Part shown: piece by piece, positions 1-11,966 of the stretch
How the letters are laid out: the number at the start of each line of letters is the position of its first letter
How positions within the stretch are numbered: position 1 is the stretch's first letter
Assembly: GCA_028023455.1 (NCBI GenBank)
Contig: JAQFVV010000049.1
Span: forward strand, 7,741,647-7,805,646
Direction: 5' to 3'
Length of the DNA stretch: 64,000 nucleotides
From: Epiperipatus broadwayi
Lineage: Eukaryota; Onychophora; Udeonychophora; Euonychophora; Peripatidae
Program-made: the position numbers and the translations under genes
The notes under the pieces: generated by a model
Seen by the model: only the letters and a program-made list of their open reading frames with translations
The model's database searches: none
What the model was told of the DNA's origin: nothing

Positions 1-2340
1 CTGTAGAACTTTAATTTTGTGGATCAAATTGTAGAAATATGATTTTTTTCCAAGAAGTTTAATTTATCTGATTTCTATTATTGATAGTTTTATAAAACAT
101 TGATCTACTAATGAAGATTTTTACCTAATTTTAAAAAAATAGCAGTGAAGTATAAAAAATATTTTTTGCTTCCATGGTTAAACAGATCAAACATAATGAC
201 ATCTTTTTACCATGAACATAATTAATTCCAGAAGTTTATCATTATACATTAAATCTGTTCCTTCTAGCAACAAAGAAATAAATGTTCTTATGAGTAATTG
301 CTCTTTAACCAAGTCAATCATTTTAATTAGAAAAATATTAAAGAAATTCAAATATATACAAAATTAATTGTATTATACTGAAGTAAATTTGACTGTATTG
401 AACAAGTAAATGTAAAAGTTGTACTTTTCATAAAAACTAAAATTGTACTTTAAAATTATAAATAAATTTATCAGAATAAAAATCATAAATATTATCGATC
501 ATTAATTTATCCATTCCATATTTAGAACTTTCACTTTTTCACTTGAAAATTATCAAACTTTTTAAACATAAACAAACTTATACTTAAAATATCTTTAAAG
601 GCATTGTTAATTAAGCCATTAAATATTCAGAACTTCTGATTTCTGTTCGAAAACTGTTTTATTCTGGATGCTGCATTATTATTTTTTTTAATCTTACTTA
701 TGTAAACCATGTTTATATCTACTATATGTAAATAAAAGAATATTAATATATATATATAGTATTTTTCCTGCTAAAAGTTATTAAGCCTTGCAAATTTGTC
801 ATGAATAACTAATACTCTTTTCAAAGTAGAAAGGCTCTAAAATTGCTTGTGTACATAAATTCTATGACTGATAATAGCATCCATCATAGCTTTGCATAAT
901 CCTTAATTCAGTGAGAAAGAAGTTCATTATATCTATTGTAGCAGTCTGTATTGCAGATTAAAACTAAGAAATATTACATATAGAACAGTTACATTTCAAA
1001 GCAAAAAATATCAATGAAACAAGATCAAATTTAAAATTAAAGGTAAGCATGGTTTCTTCTCCCCATCACTATGAAAACTGTATCATATTATAATCATATT
1101 TTATACTATAAAATCATAAGCATTGGTTTGATAAGCCCATAATAATCTGATTTCTATTCTCTAAATAAAATTAGCTATATACCAATTTACTGATTATCAT
1201 AAAAAATAAATCTTATCTGATATTATTAAAACTATCAAATGAATATAGCTTGCACAATGCTTGTCAAATATTACATGGTATTCCTTCCATATTTTTATCA
1301 GGGCAGCCATATTCATATTTCTAAATTAATTTCTGGTTTATGGCCTTTAATCACGAGGAGTTTTAAATCTGGATTTAATGTACCTGGGTTATTTGGATCT
1401 AATGTATCTTTTTGTATTATCAAACTATTGTCCTGAATTTAAAAAGTATCTTAATGTTTGAATTGGAGCCAATTTGCTTGTATCATTCTATAGATCTGAC
1501 AATAGTTCAGTAATTTTATATTTTAATGATCTTCATTTTGTAAGAGCTATAGACATTTTTATTCTTTGACTATGATTGATATAAAACAATATCACATGGG
1601 TCCAGAACACACAATATTTTATAGAACAAAATCTATTTGTACTACTCAAGTTCTACAACATATTGTAAGCTTGAGTAACCAATAGATGCTAGATGACATG
1701 TACACTAGAATCAGATTGAAACCTGTTGTTGAAAGTTATATCCAAAAACTTGGATATATGCAAAATAGAATTTAATAGAAATTTAATGATTACTACTAAC
1801 CAGCATCTATTGATTACCATAACAGAAATTATAATATAAATAGATTTTGTTCTCAAAAAGCATTGTGTAGACTGGAGTCATGTGATATGTTTTTTCTTGG
1901 GGGGAGGGTTATAATATTTTTGGTCAAATGAAAAAGTTTAGTTATTAAAAACTGAGGACAGCAAAATATATAGATACTGAATTGGTGTTAGACCTACATA
2001 ACTATCTAAGCAAGTTGGCTTAGATTTAAACTATTACATCATTTTTTAATTTCAGACTGGTAGTTTCATAATTCAAAAAAGAATAAAACATGATTGCATG
2101 ATAAATAAAAAAAAAAAAGTCAGATGCACTAGATCCAAATCCTAACACATAATTCATGAAAACGATAAACCAGAAACTATTTTGAAGATATAAATTAAAT
2201 AACATTTAAAATAAGCACTATCTTTTATAATCTTTAGATTACTCAAGCTTATAGCAATATTCAGTCTGAGTCATTAAATTGCAGATAAGAAATAAGGTAA
2301 TTGTAATACATTGTATTATTCTTTTTTTTCTTTGAAAATA
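1..2340. other. AT-rich spacer, no gene seen
   Basis: No frame has a recognisable product. A short stretch at about 1326-1366 (with 'ttatggccttt' and 'gaggag') resembles the loop of the family B fold-back elements described elsewhere in the window and may be a worn fragment of one. Otherwise only AT-rich sequence and short poly(A) or (TA)n runs. Confidence 0.6.
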
Positions 2341-2344
2341 TTTA

Positions 2345-2425
2345 GTCTGTGCTCATATACCCTATATATTACATATATAGACATAGGTATATAATAAGTC
2401 TGTGTTTCAGTTATTTAATAAGTTG
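2345..2425 (+). repeat. Detached tail of family A element
   Basis: This 80-bp stretch ('gctcatataccctatat' through 'gtttcagttatttaat') recurs at 3290-3362 and 3760-3826, where it forms the outer tail of the hammerhead-bearing element at 2884-3826. Here it stands alone about 450 bp upstream of that element. The constant end ('gtttcagttattt') in all three copies suggests a fixed 3' terminus. Confidence 0.7.
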
Positions 2426-2973
2426 AAGCAAATATTAATGGTATCTTTTTTATACAGAAATAAACTGTTTTTATAAATCAGAGTAACCTTTTACCATGAC
2501 TGGATTTAAATCAGGCTGTGTGAACTTTGTAAATTTTTTCAAGTCATAAATGGACATTTGACTTTCAAATAAAAACATATAGCCTGCTCAGTTTATCATC
2601 CAATATAGGCCAAAAGTATATATCTAGATATTATCATTTAGAGAGTGGGCAATAGATTGATGTGAACTCATCAGATAAGTATTAATGTATTAAATGCAAA
2701 AATCAAAAATATGTTAGTATGGAAACTGACATTTCTACAGAAAATACAAACAAAATAATAACATTTTAGAAGCAATATAAAAATAATACAACTGGATTAA
2801 GGAAAGTCAATAAACATTAATATGCAAAAAAAAACGATTTAATAAATACTTAGAAACTTAGTTAAAAGTGTACTGGAATAAGAATATATGAGCACAGACT
2901 TTCACATGACCCACCACCCTCCACACTATCTCATAACACTCATACACTTGAACACATATATGTTGAAAAGATA

Positions 2974-3036
2974 AATAATCACCAATATCCGTATTTCATG
3001 CTAAACCAGCAATCATCAGTTCGTCCAGATTACCAT
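2974..3036 (-). ncRNA. Hammerhead ribozyme motif, family A copy 1
   Basis: Read on the minus strand: conserved box CTGATGA (3019-3013), a 15-nt stem II region with TGCT/AGCA pairing, then GAAA (2997-2994), a very short stem III (ATA...), and a stem I 3' side beginning TTGG. The core boxes are intact. Stem I has a mismatch here (CGAA against TTGG, where other copies have CCAA), and the stem III third pair is lost. Activity of this copy is therefore doubtful, but the fold is shared with the other copies. Minimal stem III type I hammerheads are known from animal retroelements. Confidence 0.6.
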
Positions 3037-3158
3037 CTCTACACATATATGCTATAAGTGCTCTGATATATATTAAGATAGCCAAACCTCATACTTTAAT
3101 GGACAGGCTTCAATCTACTCCACACTCCAACTCTTCAACCATCCATTCAATTGAAAAT

Positions 3159-3206
3159 CTGATGATTGCTGGTTTAGCATGAAATACGTATATTGGTGAT
3201 TATGTA
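3159..3206 (+). ncRNA. Hammerhead core with chimeric 5' side, family A copy 2
   Basis: CTGATGA (3159-3165), stem II TGCT/AGCA, GAAA (3181-3184), stem III ATA-CG-TAT, an A at the expected cleavage position, then TTGG. The core and stem III are perfect, but the sequence upstream is not CCAA: it belongs to the inner part of the left arm, so the 5' strand of stem I is missing. The junction falls exactly in the shared word CTGATGAT, suggesting a microhomology-mediated template switch. Confidence 0.55.
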
Positions 3207-3619
3207 TCTTTTCAACATATATGTATGTGTTCAAGTGTATCAGTGTTATGAAATAGTGGGGAGAGTGGTGGGTCATGTGAAAGTCAGTGCTCATATACCC
3301 TATATATTACATATATAAACACAGGTGTATAATAAGCCTATGTGTTTCAGTTATTTAATAGAGATGTCTGTCCATCCCTTGTGTATATATTAAATGGATT
3401 ATGTCCTGTACATGAGGGGTCATATTGACCTTAGGTCAACAACGGTGTGACAAGAATCTTGGCCACAGGGTGGTCTTTGACCATTCCATCATCAGATATT
3501 CAATTGGATGGACAGTTGAAGAGTTGGAGTGTGGAGTTGATTGAAGCCTGTTCATTAAAGTATGAGGTTTGGCTATCTTAATATATATCTGAGCACTTAT
3601 AGCATATATGTGTAGATAT

Positions 3620-3682
3620 GGAATTCTGGACCAACTGATGATTTCTGGTTTAGCATGAAATACCTATATTGGTGATTATTTA
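3620..3682 (+). ncRNA. Hammerhead ribozyme motif, family A copy 3
   Basis: The most complete family A copy: CCAA (3631-3634), CTGATGA (3635-3641), stem II region (3642-3656), GAAA (3657-3660), stem III ATA-CC-TAT (3660-3667), cleavage-site A (3668) and TTGG (3669-3672), which pairs with CCAA. Stem II (TTCT against AGCA) has one mismatch that other copies do not have. The predicted cleavage is after position 3668. It sits in the right arm of the 2884-3826 element. Confidence 0.65.
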
Positions 3683-3839
3683 TCTTTTCAACATATATGT
3701 GTTCAAGTGTATCAGTGTTATGAGATAGTGTGGAGAGTGGTGGGTCATGTGAAAATCTGTGCTCATATACCCTATATATTAGATATATAAACACAGGTAT
3801 ATAATAAGCCTGTGTGTTTCAGTTATTACTGGAATAAGA

Positions 3840-6800
3840 TAAAAAGTAAAAATGATAATTAAAATATCAAAAGACAATGAAATGATATAAAAATGAATAA
3901 AATATGTTTCAAAATAAATATAATTTTATCCCAGATAATATCATTTATCATATGTTTTAGTAGGAAATTTTTTCTATTTGCTCTGTATTTGAATTATTTT
4001 TTGAAAGTTGATTAATTAATAAATATTACCACTGTGTCCATTGATTACTCGTATTTATAATAGATCATTTTGGAATATCGCTGAAGAGAACTGCTCCTGA
4101 AATGATTAAATGATTATTTGATAGAATTGTCTGCTATTATGAAATCCTATTTCATTACATTGGATCATAAAATAAGCAAATAACAACAAACCTCCTAAAA
4201 TATATTTTATGGTGAACCTAAGAATAGTTTTCATGTGAAAACTAGACTCCATTTGTATTATAACGATTATTTTAAAGACCGCCTCATTCTTTTTTCTTCT
4301 TTTCCTCCTCTTTTTCTTTTCTTCCTCTACTTCTTTTTCTTATTATTATGTCTTTTCTATCTTCTTTTCTTTTTGGAGATAATATAGCAAATGAAATTGG
4401 TACACTGATTATAAAATATCTGTTAAAATAAAAGCTATTGTTCATTAATGATGATGAAGATGATTATAAACTTAAGTACTGATCTCAACATCAGTCATGC
4501 CAAGAGTATGAGTCATCTTCAGGCAAACTTTATAATGCTTCCTTTTCCCTATGCCATCAGCAAAATTTATTGTAAAAAAAAAAAAAAATCTCGCAATTCT
4601 TTAGATTTTTTTTTCATTTGTTATAAAAAGTATTACGAGAATTGATATTTAGTCAAAAATAAAAAATATCTCCAGTGGAATGTCAAATTATATGTTTTAT
4701 CAGTTTTTTTGCATTATGGTTTACTGACTGTGTTCTAACTAGTAATTATTTATAATTTTGCCACCCCTGAAAAATGCTACCCTCAGATGGTGCCTGAATT
4801 GCCCGAATGCTCCGCTCTGCTCTACATACCTAATTACTGTCCACACTGCCAACCAAAGTATCTATATTAATGAAGAATAGTAATATTTAACCATTTTAAA
4901 ATAAGTACATCGATTTATTTTGGCCAGTTATTAAACTTTAAAAAAAAAAAAAAAGTCAATCGCATTTTTAAAAAAAATTTATTAAAGTCATGTGACTGGA
5001 GCACCAGGAGATATTAATCTGCCTATGTACTAATTTTGAACGCAAAAAATGAAAGCTTGTAATCAATTTTTTTTTTTTGTAATCTGCTTATATTACTACA
5101 GAAGCAATAACAGATTTTAAAAATATTAAAAATTTCTTTAATATAGAACCGGCAAAAATAACAAATCATTTTTTATAAGAGATTTGTTTTGTTTGTTATT
5201 TTGCAAATATATATATATATATTAAAACTCAGGACTATCTTACTTAAGAGAAATCCCACGGTTTCGGAATGTGTATTAGTTTAATTTTGGCAGATTATAA
5301 AATATATTATTTATTCATTGTTTTATAAATTATTATTTACATTAAAATATAGTCTGTACTAGATAAAACAATAGAGTTATTGTTTCAATGTTATGACTAA
5401 AAAAATACAAATATAAAGAAGTTTGGCGCCTTAAATTTTATGATAGAAATTATTTATATTTCAAATTTTTTTTTAGCAATGATTAAGAGAAACAATATTA
5501 CAGTACATAGATTTAAAAAACAAAATCTTTAAGAAAATTTTTTTTATATATTCTAAGCAAAATAATTTCCGAATTAAAATATTTTTTTGACTTTCATAAT
5601 TTTAATAAATTGACTCAACAATCCATTAACCGGAAGTCACAAAGACAATACAATTCAATTGTTTATTAAAAATAAAAATCATAATAGGGAGGTCCTGTTA
5701 TTATTCGAGTATTAGAAGTGATAAATTGAGCTTTAATTAAGGAATTTTCAATTCTCCAGTTCAAACTACACAAAACATTAAATAATATTTAAGATAGCTT
5801 TTTAATATTTAAGATAAGCTTTTTCTGTTATTGTTGTTGTTGTAAAAATACCATGTATTCATACGAATAAATATAGGTCAGTTATATTAATTAATTAACC
5901 ACCCAGATTAAGTATTATAATTCTTAAGTGGCATAATTTAATTTCCATTTAAATATTACTATTTGCTAATGAGTGTCATTTTTATAGGAACGTTTTTGTA
6001 CTTAAGGTGCAAGGCTACAAATCTTTGAAAAAAAAAAAAATGATAATAATTATTGAATTAAATTTTATCTTTCACTTGGTAAAATATTGCAAAAAGAACT
6101 CTTATTTTGTTTAATTAAAGTATTTTTAAAATAAAATATTAGCTGCAGTTTAGACATTAACCAAGCTGTACAAAGCAATTTGTAAAATTATCAGTTAATA
6201 TACATTATTCTCCAGCACTTTACTTACATATGAAAGATTTAATATAAGTGATATTTTGTTTATATGTCATTAGTGATAAGTACTTAAATTATTTATATAT
6301 TTTTAATCCTCTTCATGTTAAACAAAAAGAATTAGAATAAAATAAACCAGGAGTTAATAAACACATTTCTCTGTAATAATATTAATAGTGGCATTTATTT
6401 AACATGCAAAAATTTCTATAAACTAATGTTAACTTCTAGTACATTTTTTAAACAATTGAATCGTCTAATATTGCAATCCATTATGATTCAATTACTCCTA
6501 GCAAATAAAAATTCAATCTTTTTCATACAAAGTTCTTATAAGCATGGCCACTGTAATGATAATACTCTCAAGCTTCAACATTAGTTAATGGAGATGTTAT
6601 CTAAAGCTTGAATATATTTATCTTCAACAGTTCTACCAAAAGTGAATTTCAGAGAAATATGAATATCAGCATAACATTATTTGATTCTTTAGCTCACACA
6701 TCATGACATAAGCTAAAACCACTTTATTTTCTTACATCATCCATAATAAGCTTGGATGTATCATATAATTATTCAAACAGATTATCTTGGCTTCAAAATC

Positions 6801-7855
6801 TTTTTTTAATTTAGACTTTTAACTTGGTTATTAGAAAAATATTAAAAATGGGTGCCAGATGCCTATATAGTTGGATTAGTTCCAACTTTGAATCCTAATT
6901 TTAAAATGCAATTTCACTGATGAAGACAAAATCCCAGAATGGAATGGGATTTAAATGCACTTATATCTATACTAAACACACATTATTCAATCAAATTATA
7001 TATGGTTCTAAAACATAAGACTCTCTTGTTTAAGTCTGAGAAAAGTAAGCAAACTTTGACATCTACAGGACTCATTGTCTTTACAAAAATCAATCCAATA
7101 TAAAAATGTAAAATCTTGTGGTTGGATTTCATTAAGATTTTTTTTTTTTTTTGTAATCTCTATCATTACTATAAAAAAATTGTATGTTCATTAGCAATTT
7201 TTAGATTCTTGATAACAAATATTTATAAGAAATATTTTAAATTTTATTTGTAATAAATTGATTTTGATAATATCATAGAATAATATTTTTGAAGTTGCTG
7301 TTTTGAATTTGTCAGATGTATCACATCAAATAAATCTAAAGACTCACTTCTTCATTTTTTTTAAGTCAATTATCTGATAATTTCAATTTCCTAGTATTCT
7401 TCTGCTTGTGGAAACTATCAAATAGTCAATTAAGACATTGTTAAAAGTATAAAGAAGTTAATTTTTATAGACTTATTTAATATACAAATATTAGAAGAAT
7501 GAAAAAGTATTGAACTTTTTGAATCTATCAAATCAGAAAAAGATGGGTGGATCCTGCTAATATTTTTTTCAATCTGTGTAGTATATCAATTCAATTCAGC
7601 TTTTATTTAATTTCATTCCAAGTCTGGATGGATTTTAGTTATAAGAATGTACATTTTAAGAATAGTCAGTCATAGAAAAGGACCTAGTACTAATTGATAA
7701 TAAGGCACTGGAGTTTCATTTTTGTTAAAATAAAACGTAAAGAGGCCAAGTACTTTGAAATCAAAAGTATGTTTGTGTTATTTAAAATCATCCATTATCT
7801 CCAAAGTCTACTATATGCATTCAAATCTCCTATAAATTTCTATAGTGCATATATA
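3840..7855. other. AT-rich spacer with low-complexity tracts
   Basis: No gene seen. It contains a pyrimidine-rich tract at about 4286-4374, several poly(A)/poly(T) runs of 10-14 bases, a short (AT)n run near 5205-5222, and a slightly GC-richer patch at about 4760-4860 that I do not recognise and that may be a transposon relic. Confidence 0.55.
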
Positions 7856-7861
7856 TAAAAT

Positions 7862-8206
7862 TAATATAATGAGCATGTTAATAGCCCTAAACAAGTTTTT
7901 TTCAATAAATGCCACAAAATAAAGCATTTAAAATCTTTATCTAGAATTATCCCTATCCTCAAACCAGTTTTAAGCTAATGGTTCATCAGTGAGATACTAG
8001 GATATTCAGAGACTAGATCTAAAATACCAATTCAAGCACAGTATTTATCTAATACTTTACTGTTAAGCAGAAAATCTGAAATTTTCAGGCATGGCTCAAA
8101 CCAGTTTGGGGGATAGGGATCATTCTAGATAGAGATTTTAAATGCTTTCTCTTGAGGCATTTATGAAAAAAAATTGTTTAGAGCTATTAGCATGCTTATT
8201 ATATTA
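7862..8206. mobile_element. Family C fold-back element, copy 1
   Basis: The left arm (about 7862-7975) and right arm (about 8090-8206) are imperfect inverted repeats of roughly 115 bp: for example TATCTAGAATTATCCCTATCC on the left mirrors a right-arm stretch near 8115-8135. The sequence between the arms is related to the centre of the second copy at 9033-9455. A motif CTGATGA is read on the minus strand at 7989-7983, with a partly matching AAAAC box downstream (see the family B/C finding). No ORF, and no clear target-site duplication. Confidence 0.65.
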
Positions 8207-8855
8207 TATTTGTAATACAATCTTATTAAGTTATGTCATGTGATGTAAGACTTGAATTTTTTTTACTATAATATATATAAATTATATATTCAAATGGTTT
8301 ATAACTACATTATTCAAACTATCTCTAGTAAAGGTTTATTGTCATTGTTAGATAGTTTGAAATAATACTATCTATCCTATGTTTAGTATGAATTCCATCA
8401 GAACTAAGCAAATTTGAAAAAGATCAATATTTTTAAAACAATAATGATTTTTATTTGCAGTACAATTAGAATAATTTTGTGTTATAGTTTTATTGTGTAG
8501 AGATTCTTTGGTTGATTTTAATCTACTTTCAACATTTAAGTAAAAAACTTTTTTTACATTATCCTTTTTGTGAAAAGATCACTCTGAATTAAATATACCT
8601 AACATTTGTTTGAGATGTTTTATGATTACCAACATAATGTAATCATTTTTCACTTTGAAAATCTAGGACTCCCTTCTCAGCCATTCTCCAGTCACTAAAA
8701 AAATGAATACCTACTTATACAAGCATTAAACATGAATATAAAGCATACTTAGAAATCCATCATCTATTTTTAAAAAAATCCTTCATTTTAATGTGGAACC
8801 TAAATTATGGGGGTGGCATCAATGTGCCATTTACTAATGTACAAGCCTTTTTATG

Positions 8856-8991
8856 TAAACACATAAATGATATATATATATGTGTCTATAGATATTTGCA
8901 AAAAAGTCAAGTCACCTAAACACATAAATGATATATATATATATGTGTGTGTGTGTGTGTCTATAGATATTTGCAAAAAAGTCAAGTCACC
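8856..8991. repeat. Tandem duplication of a 61-75 bp unit
   Basis: Unit 1 (8856-8916) begins TAAACACATAAATGATATAT and ends AAGTCAAGTCACC. Unit 2 (8917-8991) repeats it with the inner (TA)n/(TG)n tract expanded by 14 bases. The non-microsatellite parts are identical, so the duplication is recent. Confidence 0.9.
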
Positions 8992-9032
8992 TATCATCAC
9001 ATGACCTAATTTAATAAGCTTGTATTAAAATG

Positions 9033-9455
9033 TTATCTAATGAGCTGGCAAATAGCTCTTAACAATCTTTTTCAGAATATCCCCAACCCCAGAGTTTCTG
9101 TTTCTGGCTTCCTCGGTGAAGTGTTAGAATATTCACGCATTAGATTTAAAATACCAGGTCAAGCCCAAAACTTTATCTAATGGTTAACTATTAAGTAAAA
9201 AAATCTGAAATTTTCAGACAACTATATGTCTTCAAATCCAGCTATCTAACTTTTGAAGACATATGGTGTTTAAAATTTCAGATTTTCTACTTAATAATTA
9301 ACCATTACATAATGTGCTGGTATAGCTCTGGTATTTTAAATATAATGCTTAAATATCCTAGCACCTCACTGTGGAAGCCAGAAACAGAGACCGGTCTGGG
9401 GTTGGGGATATTCTGAAAAACTTGTTAAGAGCTATTGGAAAGCTCATCAGATAAT
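9033..9455. mobile_element. Family C fold-back element, copy 2
   Basis: A 423-bp near-palindrome with arms of about 200 bp. TTATCTAATGAGC at the left end mirrors GCTCATCAGATAAT at the right end, and inner blocks (AAATCTGAAATTTTCAGAC, 'tatgtcttcaaatcc', 'ggaagccagaaacag') are mirrored as well. The arms end in a block containing TCTGGGGTTGGGGATATTC, which also appears as a fragment near 33300. Only about 8 bp separate its right end from the LTR retrotransposon at 9464. Confidence 0.75.
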
Positions 9456-9463
9456 ATATATAT

Positions 9464-9832
9464 TGAACCGTATTCGAATATGTGTATTCGAAACACCGGC
9501 CTCTTAGGCAGAGAAGAACATACTCGGAGAGTATGTATGCCCAAACGATAGTTATAAAGTATATAACTAACGTTACATTTCCAGGACATAACTTCTTCTC
9601 GACTGTTGAGTTCAACACCAAGTTCAAAGCACTTTTTGTTTGTGTATAAACACGGGCCCAACTGGCTTATTCTAAAAGAATAGACAATGCACTTTGAATA
9701 GTGGCAACTAACCCAACGCCCTAAATCATGACTAGCTCGGTTGTTTATAATCAATAGCTAGATTATACTTAATTAGTGATTAAAAGAAATTAATAAAAGA
9801 ATTTGTTAAAAAGGTTGATAAAAAGAATTGTA
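9464..9832 (-). repeat. LTR end duplicated at a contig edge
   Basis: This stretch matches the first ~350-370 bases of the LTR (14440-14806), which appear again immediately after the N gap from 10333. It ends abruptly at the Ns. It differs from the other two copies mostly by one-base indels and clustered changes toward its end (for example GGGCCCAACTGG instead of GGGCGCCAGCTG). That looks like lower-quality sequence at a contig end rather than a third genuine LTR, although a real tandem cannot be excluded. Confidence 0.7.
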
Positions 9833-10332
9833 NNNNNNNNNNNNNNNNNNNNNNNNNNNNNNNNNNNNNNNNNNNNNNNNNNNNNNNNNNNNNNNNNNNN
9901 NNNNNNNNNNNNNNNNNNNNNNNNNNNNNNNNNNNNNNNNNNNNNNNNNNNNNNNNNNNNNNNNNNNNNNNNNNNNNNNNNNNNNNNNNNNNNNNNNNNN
10001 NNNNNNNNNNNNNNNNNNNNNNNNNNNNNNNNNNNNNNNNNNNNNNNNNNNNNNNNNNNNNNNNNNNNNNNNNNNNNNNNNNNNNNNNNNNNNNNNNNNN
10101 NNNNNNNNNNNNNNNNNNNNNNNNNNNNNNNNNNNNNNNNNNNNNNNNNNNNNNNNNNNNNNNNNNNNNNNNNNNNNNNNNNNNNNNNNNNNNNNNNNNN
10201 NNNNNNNNNNNNNNNNNNNNNNNNNNNNNNNNNNNNNNNNNNNNNNNNNNNNNNNNNNNNNNNNNNNNNNNNNNNNNNNNNNNNNNNNNNNNNNNNNNNN
10301 NNNNNNNNNNNNNNNNNNNNNNNNNNNNNNNN
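9833..10332. other. Assembly gap, exactly 500 N
   Basis: Five hundred Ns, a conventional placeholder length in scaffolding. Both flanks contain the same part of one LTR, so the true gap may be negative (an unmerged overlap of about 350 bases). Confidence 0.95.
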
Positions 10333-11947
10333 TGTATTCGAAACACCGGCCTCTTAGGCAGAGAAGAACATACTCGGAGAGTATGTATGCCCAAACGATA
10401 GTTATAAAGTATATAACTAACGTTACATTTCCAGGACATAACTTCTTCTCGACTGTTGAGTTCAACACCAAGTTCAAAGCACTTTTTTGTTTGTGTATAA
10501 ACACGGGCGCCAGCTGCTTATTCTAAAAGAATAGACAACGCACTTTGAATAGTGGCAACTAACCCAACGCCTAAATCCACGACTAGCTCGGTTGTTTATA
10601 ATCAGTAATAGATTATACTTAATTAGTGATTAAAAGAATTAATAAAAGAATTTGTTAAAAAGAATTGATAAAAAGAATTGTAAAAGAATTGATAAAAAGA
10701 ATTGTTAAAAAGAATTGACCGACAAATAAAGTTTAATTTTAAAGATAATTTATTAACTAACATTTATTTACTAAATTTAAACATTTTATAATTCTAATAA
10801 AACACACGCATATTTTAAATTAACATTTCTAAATAGTCTAAATATTTCTATAGATTCAATAACAGAACATTCTAATTTCATTAATAAATATTGGTAGAAT
10901 GATCACGCACATATTAACTAATGCACATACATAATAATGATAATAAAGGACTACATAGCATTTGAAATTTAATCACACACATATCAATAGTTCATTTATG
11001 TATGATATCGAGTTCATATAATTAGACTCTTGGAGGATTCGCACGAATTAATGAAATGCAATGGCTATTACAGTATAAACGAAAATAAGCAAATGTTTTA
11101 CCTAGGATTTTGAACATAGATTTAACACTCTGTTTTCTTCCAGTATGAATGCTTCCAGTATGAATGCTTCCAGCCGGCTGGGATGTTTCCTTGCTGAGTT
11201 TCCTGATTTTCACGATTATTACTATCGAAGACAACTAGATACGGACGGAGATTTTCTACGATGTTAAGCTGACATTATTTCACGGGCAGATCTGCTGTTT
11301 TCATCGGACATCTGGGCTGGAGGTGAACGTGCGTTCCAAAATTTTCTCAGCACTGCATTTTGTTTCTTAGCTGACTCAATTAATTTCCGAACTGCACTCT
11401 CTCAATAACTTTGTGAACTGATTGTCTCAACTCAATTAATTTGTGGAATGAATTACTGTCCGATAAAAAAGGTCTATTTATACCTGCACCTTGTTGTCTT
11501 TCTCATATCTCCGGCAAAGATCTGTTGTCGAATTCCTTATCAATTAATCCTTTGATAAACGTGTTTTGGAAGATTGCTTAATTAGTAATAGCCATGCAGA
11601 GATGTTGTTTTATTTTATTAATAGCCATTGCCATGTTTTTAATGATAATCTTTTATTTCGCATACATTTTATTTATTTACAAATCTCAAATATATACGCA
11701 CATATATTTTTAATACAATTTACTATTTAGTTTTAACATTATTTTTTCTTTAATTAAACTTGAATGAAAAGAGATTTGTATATTTATATTTTTACGAATA
11801 CTAATAAAAACTATTTAATTCCTATCTTTTTCTAAAATAAACTGAATAAACTCTTCAACATTTAATTTTATGTTTTTCTTTTACGAAAGATTACTTTAAT
11901 AATAATTTTAGATAAAAATTATATGTGCCTATATCAATATAGGTACA
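10333..11947 (-). repeat. 3' LTR of the retrotransposon
   Basis: The downstream LTR in element orientation, missing only its last ~19 bases behind the gap. It aligns with 14459-16061 throughout. The 12-bp length difference is explained by one extra 15-bp unit near 11146-11171 (GCTTCCAGTATGAAT) and a 3-bp deletion near 11650. It contains a minisatellite of AAAAGAATTG-like units at about 10630-10718 and a TATA box at 11482-11474 (minus strand). Confidence 0.85.
11474..11482 (-). promoter_or_regulatory. TATA box in 3' LTR
   Basis: The minus strand reads GTATAAATAGACC here, a textbook TATA box in otherwise GC-moderate LTR sequence. It matches the copy at 15593-15585 in the 5' LTR. Confidence 0.6.
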
Positions 11948-11952
11948 TTACA

Positions 11953-11966
11953 CCGCCCTTCCTTTT
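11953..11966 (-). promoter_or_regulatory. Polypurine tract next to 3' LTR
   Basis: The minus strand reads AAAAGGAAGGGCGG, ending 5 bases before the LTR start (TGTACC at 11947). This is the expected position for the plus-strand primer of an LTR retrotransposon. The same purine tract is repeated 51 bp upstream because the whole unit is duplicated. Confidence 0.65.

Larger units (their letters stand above)
2871..3839 (+). mobile_element. Family A fold-back retroposon with 13-bp TSD
   Basis: A compound inverted-repeat element (2884-3826) flanked by a perfect 13-bp direct repeat, TACTGGAATAAGA, at 2871-2883 and 3827-3839. The left arm (2884-3158) is complementary to 3159-3300 and again to about 3497-3770. 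A central segment (about 3380-3495) has no partner. The left end lacks the 70-bp tail present at the right end, so the element is truncated on one side only. Long TSD, one intact end and one ragged end fit target-primed reverse transcription better than cut-and-paste transposition. Each arm carries a hammerhead-like motif. No protein is encoded. Relatives lie at 19661, 24400, 31021, 40276 and 44619. Confidence 0.75.

Noticed and set aside
2871-3839. CRISPR-like array reading of the repeated blocks
   Set aside because: The repeats are long, few and inverted, with no regular spacers or cas genes. The DNA is eukaryotic.
7900-9460. Fold-backs first considered as ordinary DNA-transposon MITEs
   Set aside because: For family C this remains possible, but families A and B have 12-14 bp TSDs and one-sided truncation, which do not fit a MITE model. 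Family C is kept with them only because of the shared central motif.
9780-10526. Long open frames across the N gap
   Set aside because: They consist mostly of undetermined bases and have no meaning.
11022-11234. A 65-70 codon open frame shared by both LTRs, with an in-frame five-residue repeat in one copy
   Set aside because: It begins with TTG, not ATG, is short, and lies in the untranslated leader of the element. Conservation is explained by the LTRs being nearly identical.
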